DNA from: an uncultured Desulfuromonadales bacterium | Lineage (GTDB): Bacteria; Desulfobacterota; Desulfuromonadia; Desulfuromonadales; Trichloromonadaceae | DNA length: 40,784 nt | Reading direction: 5' to 3' | NCBI GenBank assembly: GCA_945787465.1 | Contig: CALZIZ010000055.1 | Span: forward strand, 1-40,784 | In this document: piece after piece, positions 16,584 to 24,806 of the stretch | How positions within the stretch are numbered: the first letter of the stretch is position 1 | Layout of the letters: each line of letters opens with the position of its first letter | Notes under the pieces: generated by a model | What the model saw: only the letters and a program-made list of their open reading frames with translations | Databases searched by the model: none | What the model was told of the DNA's origin: nothing | Translations under genes and position numbers: made by a program

Positions 16584-17435
16584 ATGTACACAGAGTTAAA
16601 AACGATCGTCAGTGAAATGGAAGACCTTCCCAAGGAGCCGATGGTCGCCGCCCAGATTCTTCAGCGGCTTGAGAATCCGGCCTTATCGGCAAAGGCCCTT
16701 TCCAAGGCGATTAACTCCGACCCGACCCTGGCAGCAAGAATCATCAAGACGGCCAACTCCACCGTTTACCGAAAAAAAGACAAGACGACCACGGTGGAAA
16801 AAGCCATAGTTCAACTTGGCGAGCAGAAACTGCGCGACTTGATTCTGGACAACTGCCTCAAGAGCCTGCAACTCAGCGAAACGACGGCGGATCGAAAGAT
16901 GCACACTGATGCCCACGGCTGCGCCATGGCTGCTCGAATCGTCGCCCGCCTTACCGAAGCTGCCGATCCCGATCAGGCCTTTCTGGCCGGAATGCTACGC
17001 CATATTGGCAAGCTGGTGATGCTGAAACGGGATCCGGAAATGTACCAGCGAATCCAGGAGCTGATTGCAGAGCCCGAAACCAATGAAATCGATGTGGAGT
17101 TGGGAATGTTTGCTTTCTCTCATGATCTGGTGGGAGCAGCGCTGCTCGAATATTGGCATTTTGCTCCTGTGCTGGTCCAAACGACCCTCCACCACCACGA
17201 TTTTTCCCGGATTCAAGACTTCGATCCCAATCACTACCTTGATCCCCATATCTATAATCTTTCCGCCACGGTCAACATTGCCGAGGGACTCTGCAAGTAC
17301 CTGGGAATCGGCGGCACGAAAGCGCAAGAGGTTCTTGAGCTGCAATTTCTGCCCGGGGCCATTGTGTTGTCATTAAGCGAAGGGCAGATTGCCCAGGCCC
17401 TTGATCAGTTAGGTGCCGAATGGGCCCGGCGCTGA
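16584..17435 (+). CDS. HDOD-domain protein
   Basis: 283 residues from ATG 16584; the frame is open to ATG 16506 but the extra residues look unrelated to the family and neither start has a strong ribosome-binding site. The HDOD domain spans most of the protein. It shows LPKEPMVAAQILQRLENP at the N-terminus, SDPTLAARIIKTANSTVYRK, KAIVQLGEQKLRDLIL, FLAGMLRHIGKLVM and LHHHDF. HDOD proteins are metal-site-degenerate relatives of HD phosphohydrolases and act in signalling, often with chemotaxis or c-di-GMP systems, usually without known catalysis. No partner domain is fused here. The next gene, a nitroreductase, starts 30 bases downstream and is probably cotranscribed. Confidence 0.88.
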   Translation: MYTELKTIVSEMEDLPKEPMVAAQILQRLENPALSAKALSKAINSDPTLAARIIKTANSTVYRKKDKTTTVEKAIVQLGEQKLRDLILDNCLKSLQLSETTADRKMHTDAHGCAMAARIVARLTEAADPDQAFLAGMLRHIGKLVMLKRDPEMYQRIQELIAEPETNEIDVELGMFAFSHDLVGAALLEYWHFAPVLVQTTLHHHDFSRIQDFDPNHYLDPHIYNLSATVNIAEGLCKYLGIGGTKAQEVLELQFLPGAIVLSLSEGQIAQALDQLGAEWARR

Positions 17436-17465
17436 AACGGGGCCAGATAAAGGAGAGACTGCACC

Positions 17466-18002
17466 ATGCTGTCATTACTTCAGAAACGTCGTAGCATCCG
17501 AATGTTTCAAGATCAGCCTGTCGAAACAGAAAAGTTCGACATTCTCATCGAGGCACTGCTGCGCTCGCCCAGCTCACGCGGTCTCAATCCCTGGGAATTC
17601 GTCGCGGTGACAGACCCGCAGCTGCTGGAAGAACTCTCGCAGGCCAAAGCCCACGGCGCCGCCTTTCTTGCCGGGGCGCCCCTGGCCATCGTTATATGCG
17701 CCGACACCACCCGCAGCGACGTCTGGGTGGAAGATTGCTCCATCGCAGCGATCATCCTCCAGCTCACCGCTGAATCCCTGGGCCTGGGCAGTTGCTGGGC
17801 GCAGATTCGCAACCGTACCCACAGCGACGGCCGCTCATCCGAGGCCTGCCTGCGAGAAGCCCTGGCTCTTCCCGACCATTTCGGTATCGACTCGATTATC
17901 GGCATTGGTTACCCTGCCGAAGAAAAGCCGGCCCATTCGAGGGAGGAGCTGCAATACGAAAAAATCCATCTCAACAGGTTTGTTCAGAAACTCAGCACCT
18001 AA
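17466..18002 (+). CDS. Nitroreductase-family FMN oxidoreductase
   Basis: A 178-residue flavoprotein of the nitroreductase superfamily. It opens MLSLLQKRRSIRMFQDQPVE with the FMN-phosphate-binding RRSIR, followed by LRSPSSRGLNPWEFVAVTD, the middle block EDCSIAAIILQLTAESLGLG and the C-terminal GIGYPAEEKP. Members use FMN and NAD(P)H to reduce quinones, nitroaromatics or other acceptors; the substrate here is unknown. The small size places it with the compact, ferredoxin-free members. AAGGAGAGA precedes the ATG. Confidence 0.9.
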   Translation: MLSLLQKRRSIRMFQDQPVETEKFDILIEALLRSPSSRGLNPWEFVAVTDPQLLEELSQAKAHGAAFLAGAPLAIVICADTTRSDVWVEDCSIAAIILQLTAESLGLGSCWAQIRNRTHSDGRSSEACLREALALPDHFGIDSIIGIGYPAEEKPAHSREELQYEKIHLNRFVQKLST

Positions 18003-18110
18003 CACTGGCCGGGGTTAATACATCTGGCATAGCAATCCCCAGGACACACCGCGGACTAATTGACCACACCGACAAATCAAATCCCTCCCCAACTGCCTGT
18101 TTTGCCATGA

Positions 18111-18398
18111 GAGGACGAGTCAGGGGGGGCTCTTCATTTAGAGCAAGCTCAGCCCCCCGCCCCGCAGACGACCCCTTCTAAAAAACTTTCCCGCTTAAAG
18201 TTAGCCATCATCCCTCTAAAGGCGGTTATCAAAAGCATATCGAAAGCATCCCTTGAAGAAGTCCGCGACGGATTCATATCCCCCAAGGGTCTCTTTACAC
18301 TCATTGCTAGCGGCAAGCAGAATACAGGCACTCATTTTTTTCACGACGTTTTCGATCTTACAGCGCAAGAACCTAAGGGGCCCGATCAATTTGACTGA
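18111..18398 (+). other. 96-codon open frame without a start, possible decayed gene
   Basis: In the 460 bases between the nitroreductase and slp genes, one frame stays open for 96 codons to TGA 18396-18398. It reads KLAIIPLKAVIKSISKASLE in its middle and then SPKGLFTLIASGK. It has no ATG, GTG or TTG. An ATG at 18107 lies in a neighbouring frame and would join it only if the G7 run near 18121-18128 were one base shorter. There is no ribosome-binding site. It could be a decayed small gene or chance. Confidence 0.2.
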
Positions 18399-18400
18399 GT

Positions 18401-18429
18401 TTGCACGAAATGGTGCGGGCGGCTAAACT
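18401..18429 (+). promoter_or_regulatory. Promoter for the Slp-family lipoprotein
   Basis: TTGCAC (18401-18406) and TAAACT (18424-18429) are separated by 17 bp. The start codon lies 34 bases beyond the -10. Confidence 0.5.
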
Positions 18430-18462
18430 GAAGGTAAAACAACCAATAGCGGGGGCCTCCAC

Positions 18463-19008
18463 ATGAGAAACATGCTACTGATCGCTTTGCTGACGATTTT
18501 AATATTGATAACAAGCGGTTGTGTACGCCCCTTGTCCAAGGATGCCACCTTCTCCGTGAATTGGGACGTTGATTATGCGCAGGTCAAAGCCAACCCTGAT
18601 GCCTACCTGGGGAAAAAACTGCTGCTGGGAGGTCTGATTGCGGACAATGTCACCACCAAGGAAGGGTCCTTACTGATCATCGTTAAATACAAGCTCAATC
18701 GCTGGGACAAGCCCACCGAACCAGACCATGACGCAGGGCGCCTGCTGGCAAAAAGCCAGAAGTTGCTCGATCCGGCAATATACGAGACCGGGCGACTGGT
18801 GACCCTGACCGGCACCCTGGTCGGCCTGCAGAGTCGCCCCTTGGGCGAAACAACTTATGATTACCCGGCTTTTGACATCGGAGAGATCTATCTCTGGGCC
18901 AAGGACTACACCATGGATCCTTTCTATTATCCTCACGATCCGTATTACCCCTACAGATACCGATACGGCCATCCCTACTGGCATCGCTGGCCCTACTGGC
19001 GCTGGTAA
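18463..19008 (+). CDS. Slp-family outer-membrane lipoprotein
   Basis: A 181-residue lipoprotein. The signal peptide ends in the lipobox LITSGC, with C20 as the acylated residue. The body matches the Slp family of starvation-induced outer-membrane lipoproteins: NPDAYLGKKLLLGGLIADN, EPDHDAGRLLAKSQKLLDPA, YETGRLVTLTGTLVG and YPAFDIGEIYLWA. The protein ends in an unusual tail of about 28 residues made almost only of Tyr, Pro, His, Trp, Arg and Asp. A possible promoter precedes it and no cotranscribed neighbour follows. Slp function is poorly defined; a role in envelope stress or stationary phase is known only for E. coli. Confidence 0.88.
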   Translation: MRNMLLIALLTILILITSGCVRPLSKDATFSVNWDVDYAQVKANPDAYLGKKLLLGGLIADNVTTKEGSLLIIVKYKLNRWDKPTEPDHDAGRLLAKSQKLLDPAIYETGRLVTLTGTLVGLQSRPLGETTYDYPAFDIGEIYLWAKDYTMDPFYYPHDPYYPYRYRYGHPYWHRWPYWRW

Positions 19009-19020
19009 GTCAAAACTGAT

Positions 19021-19110
19021 GGCGTCGCAAAAAGTCCGTCCTACTGCGTTACAGTGGTTTTTCAGGACCTCGACATACCACATGTATGCCTTCGCCCCTG
19101 AAAAACCACT
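19021..19110. repeat. Dispersed-repeat-like hairpin
   Basis: A unit beginning GGCGTCGCAAAAAGTCCGTC is followed by a perfect 14-bp inverted repeat, AGTGGTTTTTCAGG (19053-19066) and its inverse (19097-19110). The 30-base loop contains the palindrome CCACATGTATG-like core. The GTCGCAAAAAGT opening resembles an intergenic repeat I recall from Geobacter-type genomes. It lies right after the slp stop and could also terminate that transcript. The remaining bases to 19338 show only a GACAT-CAA-ATGTC palindrome (19218-19230). Confidence 0.55.
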
Positions 19111-19338
19111 AAGCCAAACCGGGAAGCGGAACAAACGCCCTTTCCGGTTTTTTATTTTGAATCCCCTTGGCATTTCAATCCACCTTCCTTATGATGACTC
19201 CTTTTCGTCAGACCTTTGACATCAAATGTCACCGAATTGCCACGACCGTTTCCATTCGAAGAAAGCCCCCTCCCAGCCGACATCTCAAATCACCAACATC
19301 ACAAGTCAAATGAAATTTTTCCAAAGCTGAGACAACAC

Positions 19339-19355
19339 CTGGCACAGGGGCTGCA
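19339..19355 (+). promoter_or_regulatory. Sigma-54 promoter for the lipoprotein-barrel pair
   Basis: CTGGCACAGGGGCTGCA matches the RpoN consensus YTGGCACGRNNNTTGCW at 14 of the 14 informative positions bar two, with GG at 19341-19342 and GC at 19353-19354. Transcription would begin near 19366, about 60 bases before the first gene. A GACAT-CAA-ATGTC palindrome about 110-120 bp upstream is placed where an enhancer-binding protein would sit. Confidence 0.78.
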
Positions 19356-19426
19356 ATTAATGTGCTGACGAACTGCTTTAACCTCACAACCATTTGTGAG
19401 TTCAATGACCTGGCAAAGGAGAAAAG

Positions 19427-20212
19427 ATGATGAAGTGGAAGAAATGGACCGCCAACCTGGCCTTGATAGCTGCCTGCACCCTGCCCATGGGGGGCTGCGG
19501 CGATTCAAACCTCTTCAGCGGCGCCTCGGACGACTCCAGCAACGAGGCACTGCTTGACAAGGGGCTCCAGGCGATCGACCAAGAGGACTGGGACGCTGCG
19601 GTCTCGAACCTGGAAGAACTCTATGCAAAAACCCCTGAGGACCCGATTGTGGTACAGAACCTTGCCAGCGCATACGTCGGCCAAACCGGATTCGATACTC
19701 TCAATCTGGTGGACGCCATAGCCGAGGCTCAGGACAACGGCACCGGCAATAGCGTCATGTACGATACCGTGACCGCTCTTTTCGCCGACGAAACCGGCAC
19801 CATCCCGGATCTGAAGGAAAAGATTGACAACTTCGCCCGGGCAACGAGCCTGCTTGTTCCAACGGGGACGGACCCGGCCCTGCTTACCGAGGACACCCGC
19901 TTCGAGGCCGGCCTGTTTGCCGCGATCGAAACTATCCTGGTCTCCTCCAACATCCTTGAAGGTGACCTTGCCACCAATATCGACGAGGACACCATAGACC
20001 AAATGGTCGGAAAAAACTTTGCCGACAATGCCAACGACCTGAACGATAGTCTGAATCTTGTTCAGATCGCCCGCGACGACCTGCTCAACAAATTCGAAGA
20101 CGACAGCAATGATATCGCTGAAGATTTCGACGATTTCCTGTTTGGAATCGGCTTTACCGAGAACGATCCGGTGACCGCCCCTGAGCTGAGCGCCTACCTC
20201 AAAGACCAGTAA
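19427..20212 (+). CDS. TPR-like lipoprotein of unknown function
   Basis: A 261-residue acidic lipoprotein with lipobox PMGGC (C24). After a Ser/Asp-rich linker it shows a single TPR-like helix pair, EALLDKGLQAIDQEDWDAAV then NLEELYAKTPEDPIVVQNLA, with the spacing and small residues of tetratricopeptide repeats. The rest is helical and rich in Asp and Asn. No enzyme motif is visible. AAAGGAG precedes two consecutive ATG codons. It is the first gene behind a sigma-54 promoter and is followed 33 bases later by a beta-barrel gene, so the two products probably act together at the outer membrane (inference). Confidence 0.8.
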   Translation: MMKWKKWTANLALIAACTLPMGGCGDSNLFSGASDDSSNEALLDKGLQAIDQEDWDAAVSNLEELYAKTPEDPIVVQNLASAYVGQTGFDTLNLVDAIAEAQDNGTGNSVMYDTVTALFADETGTIPDLKEKIDNFARATSLLVPTGTDPALLTEDTRFEAGLFAAIETILVSSNILEGDLATNIDEDTIDQMVGKNFADNANDLNDSLNLVQIARDDLLNKFEDDSNDIAEDFDDFLFGIGFTENDPVTAPELSAYLKDQ

Positions 20213-20245
20213 CCCCGATTAATTCCCCAGGTTCAGGAGAATGAT

Positions 20246-21301
20246 ATGATGCGCTTTTTTGTGACCTTTCTTGCTTTGCTTCTGGCCGCCCCGACCATGG
20301 CTGCAGAACTGCCCAGCCTTTTTGAGGGGGTGCGCCCCCTCGGCATGGGAGGCGCCTTTACAGCCGTTGCCGACGACGAGAATGCCCTGTTCTACAACCC
20401 CGCTGGTCTCAACCAGATCGAAAAGAGACGCTTTGCGGTACTCAACCCCCTGATCGACGCCAGTGAAAACGGTTTTGATTTCTTCGAGGACGTCCAGGAC
20501 ACCGACTTCGACACCACCAAGGAGGTTACCGACCTGATCCGCCAGCATCTCGGCGAAAACTTCCACTTTCGCGCCGCGCTCTTTCCCCACTATGTGCAAA
20601 AGAACTTCGGCATCGGCGGTCTCGGCCAGCTCAAGACCAATCTTGAGGCCCGCAACCTGGCCTTTCCGGTGACCAACGTCGAGGCTTTCGGTGTTGCAAC
20701 CGGCCAGGTCGGACTCGCTTACGGCCTGCTTGGCGAGAGGCTGCGCATCGGTGCCACCGCCAGGTACGTCAGTGCCACCAGCATCGACCAGAGCTACACC
20801 GCAGGGGAGATTGCCGATCCTAATTTCGAGGACCGGGTCGAAGATGACGCCCAGGACGGCTCGGGCCTTGGTTTCGACCTCGGCGCCATGTATGCCCTGC
20901 CCCTGCCCTTTGACCTGACAGTGGCCGCGGTCATCCAGAACCTGGCCGACACCGACCTCGGCGATGCCGGCAAAATCTCCCAGCAGATCAACTTCGGCGT
21001 CGCCACCCGCCACAGCCTGCCGTGGTTCGATCTGACCGGCGCGCTGGACTGGGTCGATGTCGCCAACGAAGTCGGCATTGATGATGACATCTACAAACGC
21101 ATCCATTTGGGCGTCGAAGCCCGCCTGCCCAGAATTCTCTCCCTGCGCACCGGCCTTTACCAGGGCTATGGCTCCTTTGGCGCCACCCTCGATTTCAGGG
21201 CGCTGAAGATCGACTACGCCAACTACGCAGAAGAAATCGGCGCCTTTGCCGGCTCAGAGGCTAACCGCCGCCACATCCTGCAAGTGTCCCTGGGCTGGTA
21301 A
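20246..21301 (+). CDS. Outer-membrane barrel protein, TraF_2/PorV-like
   Basis: A 351-residue beta-barrel precursor. The signal peptide ends near residue 19 (PTMA-AE). The mature start SLFEGVRPLGMGGAFTAVAD followed by DENALFYNPAGLNQ is the signature of the FadL/PorV/TraF_2 group of barrels. Many amphipathic strands follow and the protein ends in LQVSLGW, with a terminal aromatic residue. Databases often label such proteins conjugal transfer TraF, but no conjugation gene is nearby and the label should not be read as function. It is second in the sigma-54 operon with the preceding lipoprotein. GGTTCAGGAGA provides the ribosome-binding site. Confidence 0.84.
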   Translation: MMRFFVTFLALLLAAPTMAAELPSLFEGVRPLGMGGAFTAVADDENALFYNPAGLNQIEKRRFAVLNPLIDASENGFDFFEDVQDTDFDTTKEVTDLIRQHLGENFHFRAALFPHYVQKNFGIGGLGQLKTNLEARNLAFPVTNVEAFGVATGQVGLAYGLLGERLRIGATARYVSATSIDQSYTAGEIADPNFEDRVEDDAQDGSGLGFDLGAMYALPLPFDLTVAAVIQNLADTDLGDAGKISQQINFGVATRHSLPWFDLTGALDWVDVANEVGIDDDIYKRIHLGVEARLPRILSLRTGLYQGYGSFGATLDFRALKIDYANYAEEIGAFAGSEANRRHILQVSLGW

Positions 21302-21320
21302 GCTCCCCCAAAAGAAATCG

Positions 21321-21365
21321 AAACACAAAGCCCCGGCAGATTGATTCTGCCGGGGCTTTGTGTTT
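21321..21365. terminator. Bidirectional terminator between convergent genes
   Basis: A perfect 20-bp stem (21321-21340 with 21346-21365) and a 5-base loop. The arms are A/T-rich outside and GCCCCGGCAGA inside. It serves the barrel gene on the plus strand and the M24 peptidase gene on the minus strand. Confidence 0.95.
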
Positions 21366-21393
21366 GCCTTTAACCTTTGGCCTTGGGCCTGGG

Positions 21394-22584
21394 TTACAAA
21401 ACCGCCAGTTCCTGGTCGGAAAAGGTCAGGTGCTTGAGACCGTCTGAGGCGACCCAGAAGGTGTTCTCTATGCCCACCGCGCCAAGCCCGGGGAAGACCG
21501 CCTTGGGCTCGAAAGCGAAGGTCATCAGTTCTTCGAGCTCCTGGTCCTTGAAGCCGCGGGCGATGAAGGGAAACTCGTCGATCTCGACGCCGATGCCATG
21601 ACCAATGAAAGAGACCTGAGCGCCGGAGGAGCCCATAAAGTGCTCCTTGTAGCCCTTCTCGCAGGCCAAGTTGTAACACTCCTCGTAGAGATCGCCCCAT
21701 TTGACTCCAGGGCGGGCGATCTCCTTGAGCCGGTCCTGGATGAGCAGCATATCGTCGTAGGCCTTTTTGAGTTCGTCAGGCAGCCCGCCGATACAAAGGG
21801 TGCGGGTCTGATCGACCAGGTATCCGTCAAAGGCGCCGATGTAATCGAGGATGATCGGCTGATTGGCCTCAATGCGCTTATAACTTGCCCCCTGCCCGAC
21901 CGAGGGGTTGACCCCGATTCCACCGAGGGGCGCGTCGACAAAGGCCGGAGCGGCACTGTCAGGACCGGAGAAGATGTGACCGAAAAAAAGCTCCGAGTTG
22001 AAACCGCGCATCCGGGTTATCCCCTGGTGTCCCTCCTTGCGCAGGGCAAATTCAACCTCAGCGGCCAGCTCCAGATCGGTCATCCCCACCCGGATCACCT
22101 CTTTGGCCCGCTTATAGGCCTTGTCGGCCTGAAGCGCGGCATCTTTCATGATCTCGATTTCGTACTTGGACTTCACCGCCCTTACAGTGCGAATCAGCGG
22201 CGAGGCATCGCTGATCTGCACCTCCCCCAGGGCCTTTTGAAAACGCTGAAAGAGCCCCACCGGCACCACGTCCAGCTCCATGCCGACCTTTTTGGGCAGA
22301 GAGTAATTGAAATCGCTCAGAATCGAAGGGATGTCCCTGGGGCTCTTGAAGGGGACTATTTCCTTCAGCCCGCACTCCATACGGGCCCGGGTGTAATCCT
22401 TACGAACCATGTAGATCGGCTCGCCAGCTGCAGGAACATAGAGTGCCCCTGCCTGGATAGAACCGGTAAAGTAGAACAGGTCGGCATTCTGCAACATCAG
22501 CACCGCATCCAGCCCTGCCTGTTCCATCTGGGCCTGAAGTTTTTTATAGCGGTTCTGCAGTTCGCTTGCGGGGGTTATTCGCAT
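21394..22584 (-). CDS. M24-family metallopeptidase (Xaa-Pro aminopeptidase-like)
   Basis: 396 residues from ATG 22584, with CCGGAGGAAAAGCA upstream; the nine-codon extension to 22611 is not needed. An N-terminal creatinase-type domain (1-135) precedes the pita-bread domain. All five metal ligands are present: D247 (LDYIG), D258 (VDQTRT), H329 (GHGIGVEIDE), E359 (FEPK) and E373 (GIENTFWV). It should be a cytoplasmic two-metal aminopeptidase or dipeptidase; Xaa-Pro specificity is typical but unproven. A seven-base-period repeat sits immediately upstream of the ribosome-binding site. It ends 28 bases from a bidirectional terminator. Confidence 0.92.
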   Translation of the reverse strand: MRITPASELQNRYKKLQAQMEQAGLDAVLMLQNADLFYFTGSIQAGALYVPAAGEPIYMVRKDYTRARMECGLKEIVPFKSPRDIPSILSDFNYSLPKKVGMELDVVPVGLFQRFQKALGEVQISDASPLIRTVRAVKSKYEIEIMKDAALQADKAYKRAKEVIRVGMTDLELAAEVEFALRKEGHQGITRMRGFNSELFFGHIFSGPDSAAPAFVDAPLGGIGVNPSVGQGASYKRIEANQPIILDYIGAFDGYLVDQTRTLCIGGLPDELKKAYDDMLLIQDRLKEIARPGVKWGDLYEECYNLACEKGYKEHFMGSSGAQVSFIGHGIGVEIDEFPFIARGFKDQELEELMTFAFEPKAVFPGLGAVGIENTFWVASDGLKHLTFSDQELAVL

Positions 22585-22603
22585 TGCTTTTCCTCCGGAA
22601 AAG

Positions 22604-22638
22604 AGGTTCAAGGCTCAAGGTTCAAGGTTCAAGGCGCA
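22604..22638. repeat. Heptanucleotide tandem repeat AGGTTCA
   Basis: Five seven-base units in register, three exactly AGGTTCA and two with one or two changes. It lies just upstream of the M24 peptidase ribosome-binding site and 50 bases past the end of the acyl-CoA synthetase gene, both on the minus strand. Confidence 0.8.
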
Positions 22639-22689
22639 AACTCGAAAAGCTTGTCCTTTTACTTTAGACCTTTTTCCTTTCTCCTGAAT

Positions 22690-24354
22690 TTAAGCCGTTT
22701 TGACTGTTTCGGCTTCTTCGAGGTGTAGTTCCCGGATCGCCATCTCGCGCAGCTTGAACTTTTGGATCTTGCCGCTGGCGGTCATCGGGTATTCGTCGAC
22801 GAACTTGACGTAGAAGGGTATTTTGTAATTGGCGATACGCCCCTTGCAGAACGCCTTGATCTCCTCCTCGGTGCAGGCATCGCCCTCTTTGAGCTTGATG
22901 GCGGCCATGACCTGCTCGCCAAACTTCTTGTCAGGCACTCCGTAGACCTGAACATCTGAGACCTTGGGGTAGGTATAGAGAAACTCCTCGATCTCGCGGG
23001 GATAGATGTTCTCCCCGCCGCGGATGATCATGTTCTTGATGCGCCCGGTGATCTTGCAATAACCGTTTTCGTCCATGACCGCCAGATCGCCGGTGTGCAG
23101 CCAGCCCTCGGCATCGATAGCCCTGGAGGATTCCTCCTCCATTTTGTAATACCCCTTCATCACCAGGTAACCCCTGGTGCACAGTTCCCCCTGCTTGCCG
23201 GGCGGAAGGCTTATCCCGGTTTCGATGTCGATGATTTTCACCTCCACATCGGGTAGCGCCCGACCCACCGAAGCCACCCGTAACTCAACGGGATCGTCGG
23301 TGCGGGTCTGGGTGATGACCGGCGAGGCCTCGGTCTGCCCGTAGGCGATGGTGATCTCACTGGCGTTCATGTCTCGAATAACCCGCTTCATGACCTCGAT
23401 GGGACAGGGCGAACCGGCCATGATGCCGGTGCGCAAGGATGAAAGGTCGTAATTGGGAAAAGCCGGATGTTCGAGTTCGGCGATAAACATGGTCGGCACA
23501 CCGTGTACCGCTGTGCACTTTTCAGCTTCGATGGTCCTGAGCACCTCCTCAGGGCTGAAAACCTCTACCGGCACCATGGTCGCACCGTGGGTCACACAGG
23601 CCAGCACCCCCAGCACGCAGCCGAAACAGTGGAAAAAGGGCACCGGAATACAGAGTCGGTCCTGGTCGGTGAACTTCATGCACTGGCCGATGTTAAAGCC
23701 GTTGTTGATAATATTGTGATGGGTCAGCATGACCCCCTTGGGAAAACCGGTCGTGCCTGAAGTGTACTGCATGTTGATCACCTCATGCTCGTCCAGCGAG
23801 GCTTTGCGCTGGGCCAGTTCGGCATCGGCGACGCGCTCACCGAGTTTCTCCAGTTCGGTGTAGGCCAGCATCCCCGCTGGCGCCTGGTCTCCCAGAAACA
23901 CCACATTCTTCAAAAACGGCAGCTTGGCGCAGCTCAGTGTACCCGGTGTCGATTCCTTGAGCTGGGGCAGGACCTCGCAGGTGGTGGCTACATAATCGGT
24001 ATCCTTGAAGCCCTGGACCAGAAAAAGGGTGGTGGCATCGGACTGACTCAACACATACTCTAGTTCGGTGGACTTGTAATTGGTGTTGACCGTCACCAGT
24101 ACCGCGCCGACCTTGGCGGTGGCGAACTGCAGCACCACCCATTCGGGAACGTTGGTGGCCCAGATGGCGACATTGTCCCCCTTTTGAATCCCAAGGTTTA
24201 TCAGCCCCTTGGCCACCCGGTCGGTCAAAAGGTCGAATTCTTTATAGGAATAACGCAGGCCCAGCCCCGGATACACCAGGGCATCATTGCCCGGAAAACG
24301 GCGGGTCACATCCTCAAGCAGCCCTCCCATGGTAAAGTGCAGTGTTTCAGTCAT
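22690..24354 (-). CDS. AMP-binding acyl-CoA synthetase
   Basis: 554 residues from ATG 24354, with TAAGGAGGAC upstream; the ten-codon extension to 24384 is unlikely. It belongs to the ANL adenylating superfamily: P-loop MQYTSGTTGFPKGVML, the A5-type motif AYGQTEASPV, WLHTGDLAVMDENGY, the hinge IKNMIIRGGENIYPREIEE and the catalytic lysine in ASGKIQKFKLRE. It activates a carboxylate to an acyl-CoA through an acyl-AMP. Sequence style fits medium or branched acyl substrates, but specificity cannot be fixed. It is the gene upstream of the M24 peptidase on the same strand, with a short repeat between. Confidence 0.93.
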   Translation of the reverse strand: MTETLHFTMGGLLEDVTRRFPGNDALVYPGLGLRYSYKEFDLLTDRVAKGLINLGIQKGDNVAIWATNVPEWVVLQFATAKVGAVLVTVNTNYKSTELEYVLSQSDATTLFLVQGFKDTDYVATTCEVLPQLKESTPGTLSCAKLPFLKNVVFLGDQAPAGMLAYTELEKLGERVADAELAQRKASLDEHEVINMQYTSGTTGFPKGVMLTHHNIINNGFNIGQCMKFTDQDRLCIPVPFFHCFGCVLGVLACVTHGATMVPVEVFSPEEVLRTIEAEKCTAVHGVPTMFIAELEHPAFPNYDLSSLRTGIMAGSPCPIEVMKRVIRDMNASEITIAYGQTEASPVITQTRTDDPVELRVASVGRALPDVEVKIIDIETGISLPPGKQGELCTRGYLVMKGYYKMEEESSRAIDAEGWLHTGDLAVMDENGYCKITGRIKNMIIRGGENIYPREIEEFLYTYPKVSDVQVYGVPDKKFGEQVMAAIKLKEGDACTEEEIKAFCKGRIANYKIPFYVKFVDEYPMTASGKIQKFKLREMAIRELHLEEAETVKTA

Positions 24355-24640
24355 TGAAACGTCCTCCTTAAAGACATGTCCCACCCCTTGTTCACTTTTG
24401 CGAAACTATTGTTAAGCCAAGATATCTTATTGTTTTTAGTAGAGTTTTATTAACACGCCTGACTTCATCGAGTCAATTGCAAATCCCGGCAGGGGGATGC
24501 CTTAAAATGTAATTTGCACTTTTTTTTGGCAATCGGCTAAATTCCCTTTGCCCATCAACCCCTTGCCCCCTTTATGCAGGAGTTTTCACAGCGCTATCCA
24601 CAGCTTGTTGTTGATCCGGAAACCGGATCGACAATAAAGG

Positions 24641-24668
24641 TATCAGGTGACAGGTCTCAGGATTCAGG
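24641..24668. repeat. Degenerate heptad repeat NNNCAGG
   Basis: Four seven-base units in register, each ending CAGG (for example TATCAGG and TGACAGG). It lies 21 bases before the perfect AACCTGG array, and the two may be stages of one repeat tract. The preceding 280 bases from the acyl-CoA synthetase start show nothing recognisable. Confidence 0.62.
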
Positions 24669-24689
24669 AAAAGCCATAATCTTAATCCG

Positions 24690-24804
24690 AACCTGGAACC
24701 TGGAACCTGGAACCTGGAACCTGGAACCTGGAACCTGGAACCTGGAACCTGGAACCTGGAACCTGGAACCTGGAACCTGGAACCTGGCTGGAACCTGGAA
24801 CCTG
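24690..24804. repeat. Perfect heptanucleotide array (AACCTGG)n
   Basis: Fourteen uninterrupted copies of AACCTGG fill 24690-24787. A four-base slip follows, then almost two more copies to 24804. The array ends two bases from the stop codon of the DUF502 gene on the minus strand. It is not a CRISPR: there are no spacers. Confidence 0.97.
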
Positions 24805-24806
24805 TT

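Noticed and set aside
20246-21301. Reading the barrel protein as conjugal transfer protein TraF.
   Set aside because: No other transfer gene is present; only the shared barrel family is supported.
24690-24804. Possible CRISPR array.
   Set aside because: Units are seven bases with no spacers; this is a simple tandem repeat. The same applies to 40690-40784.
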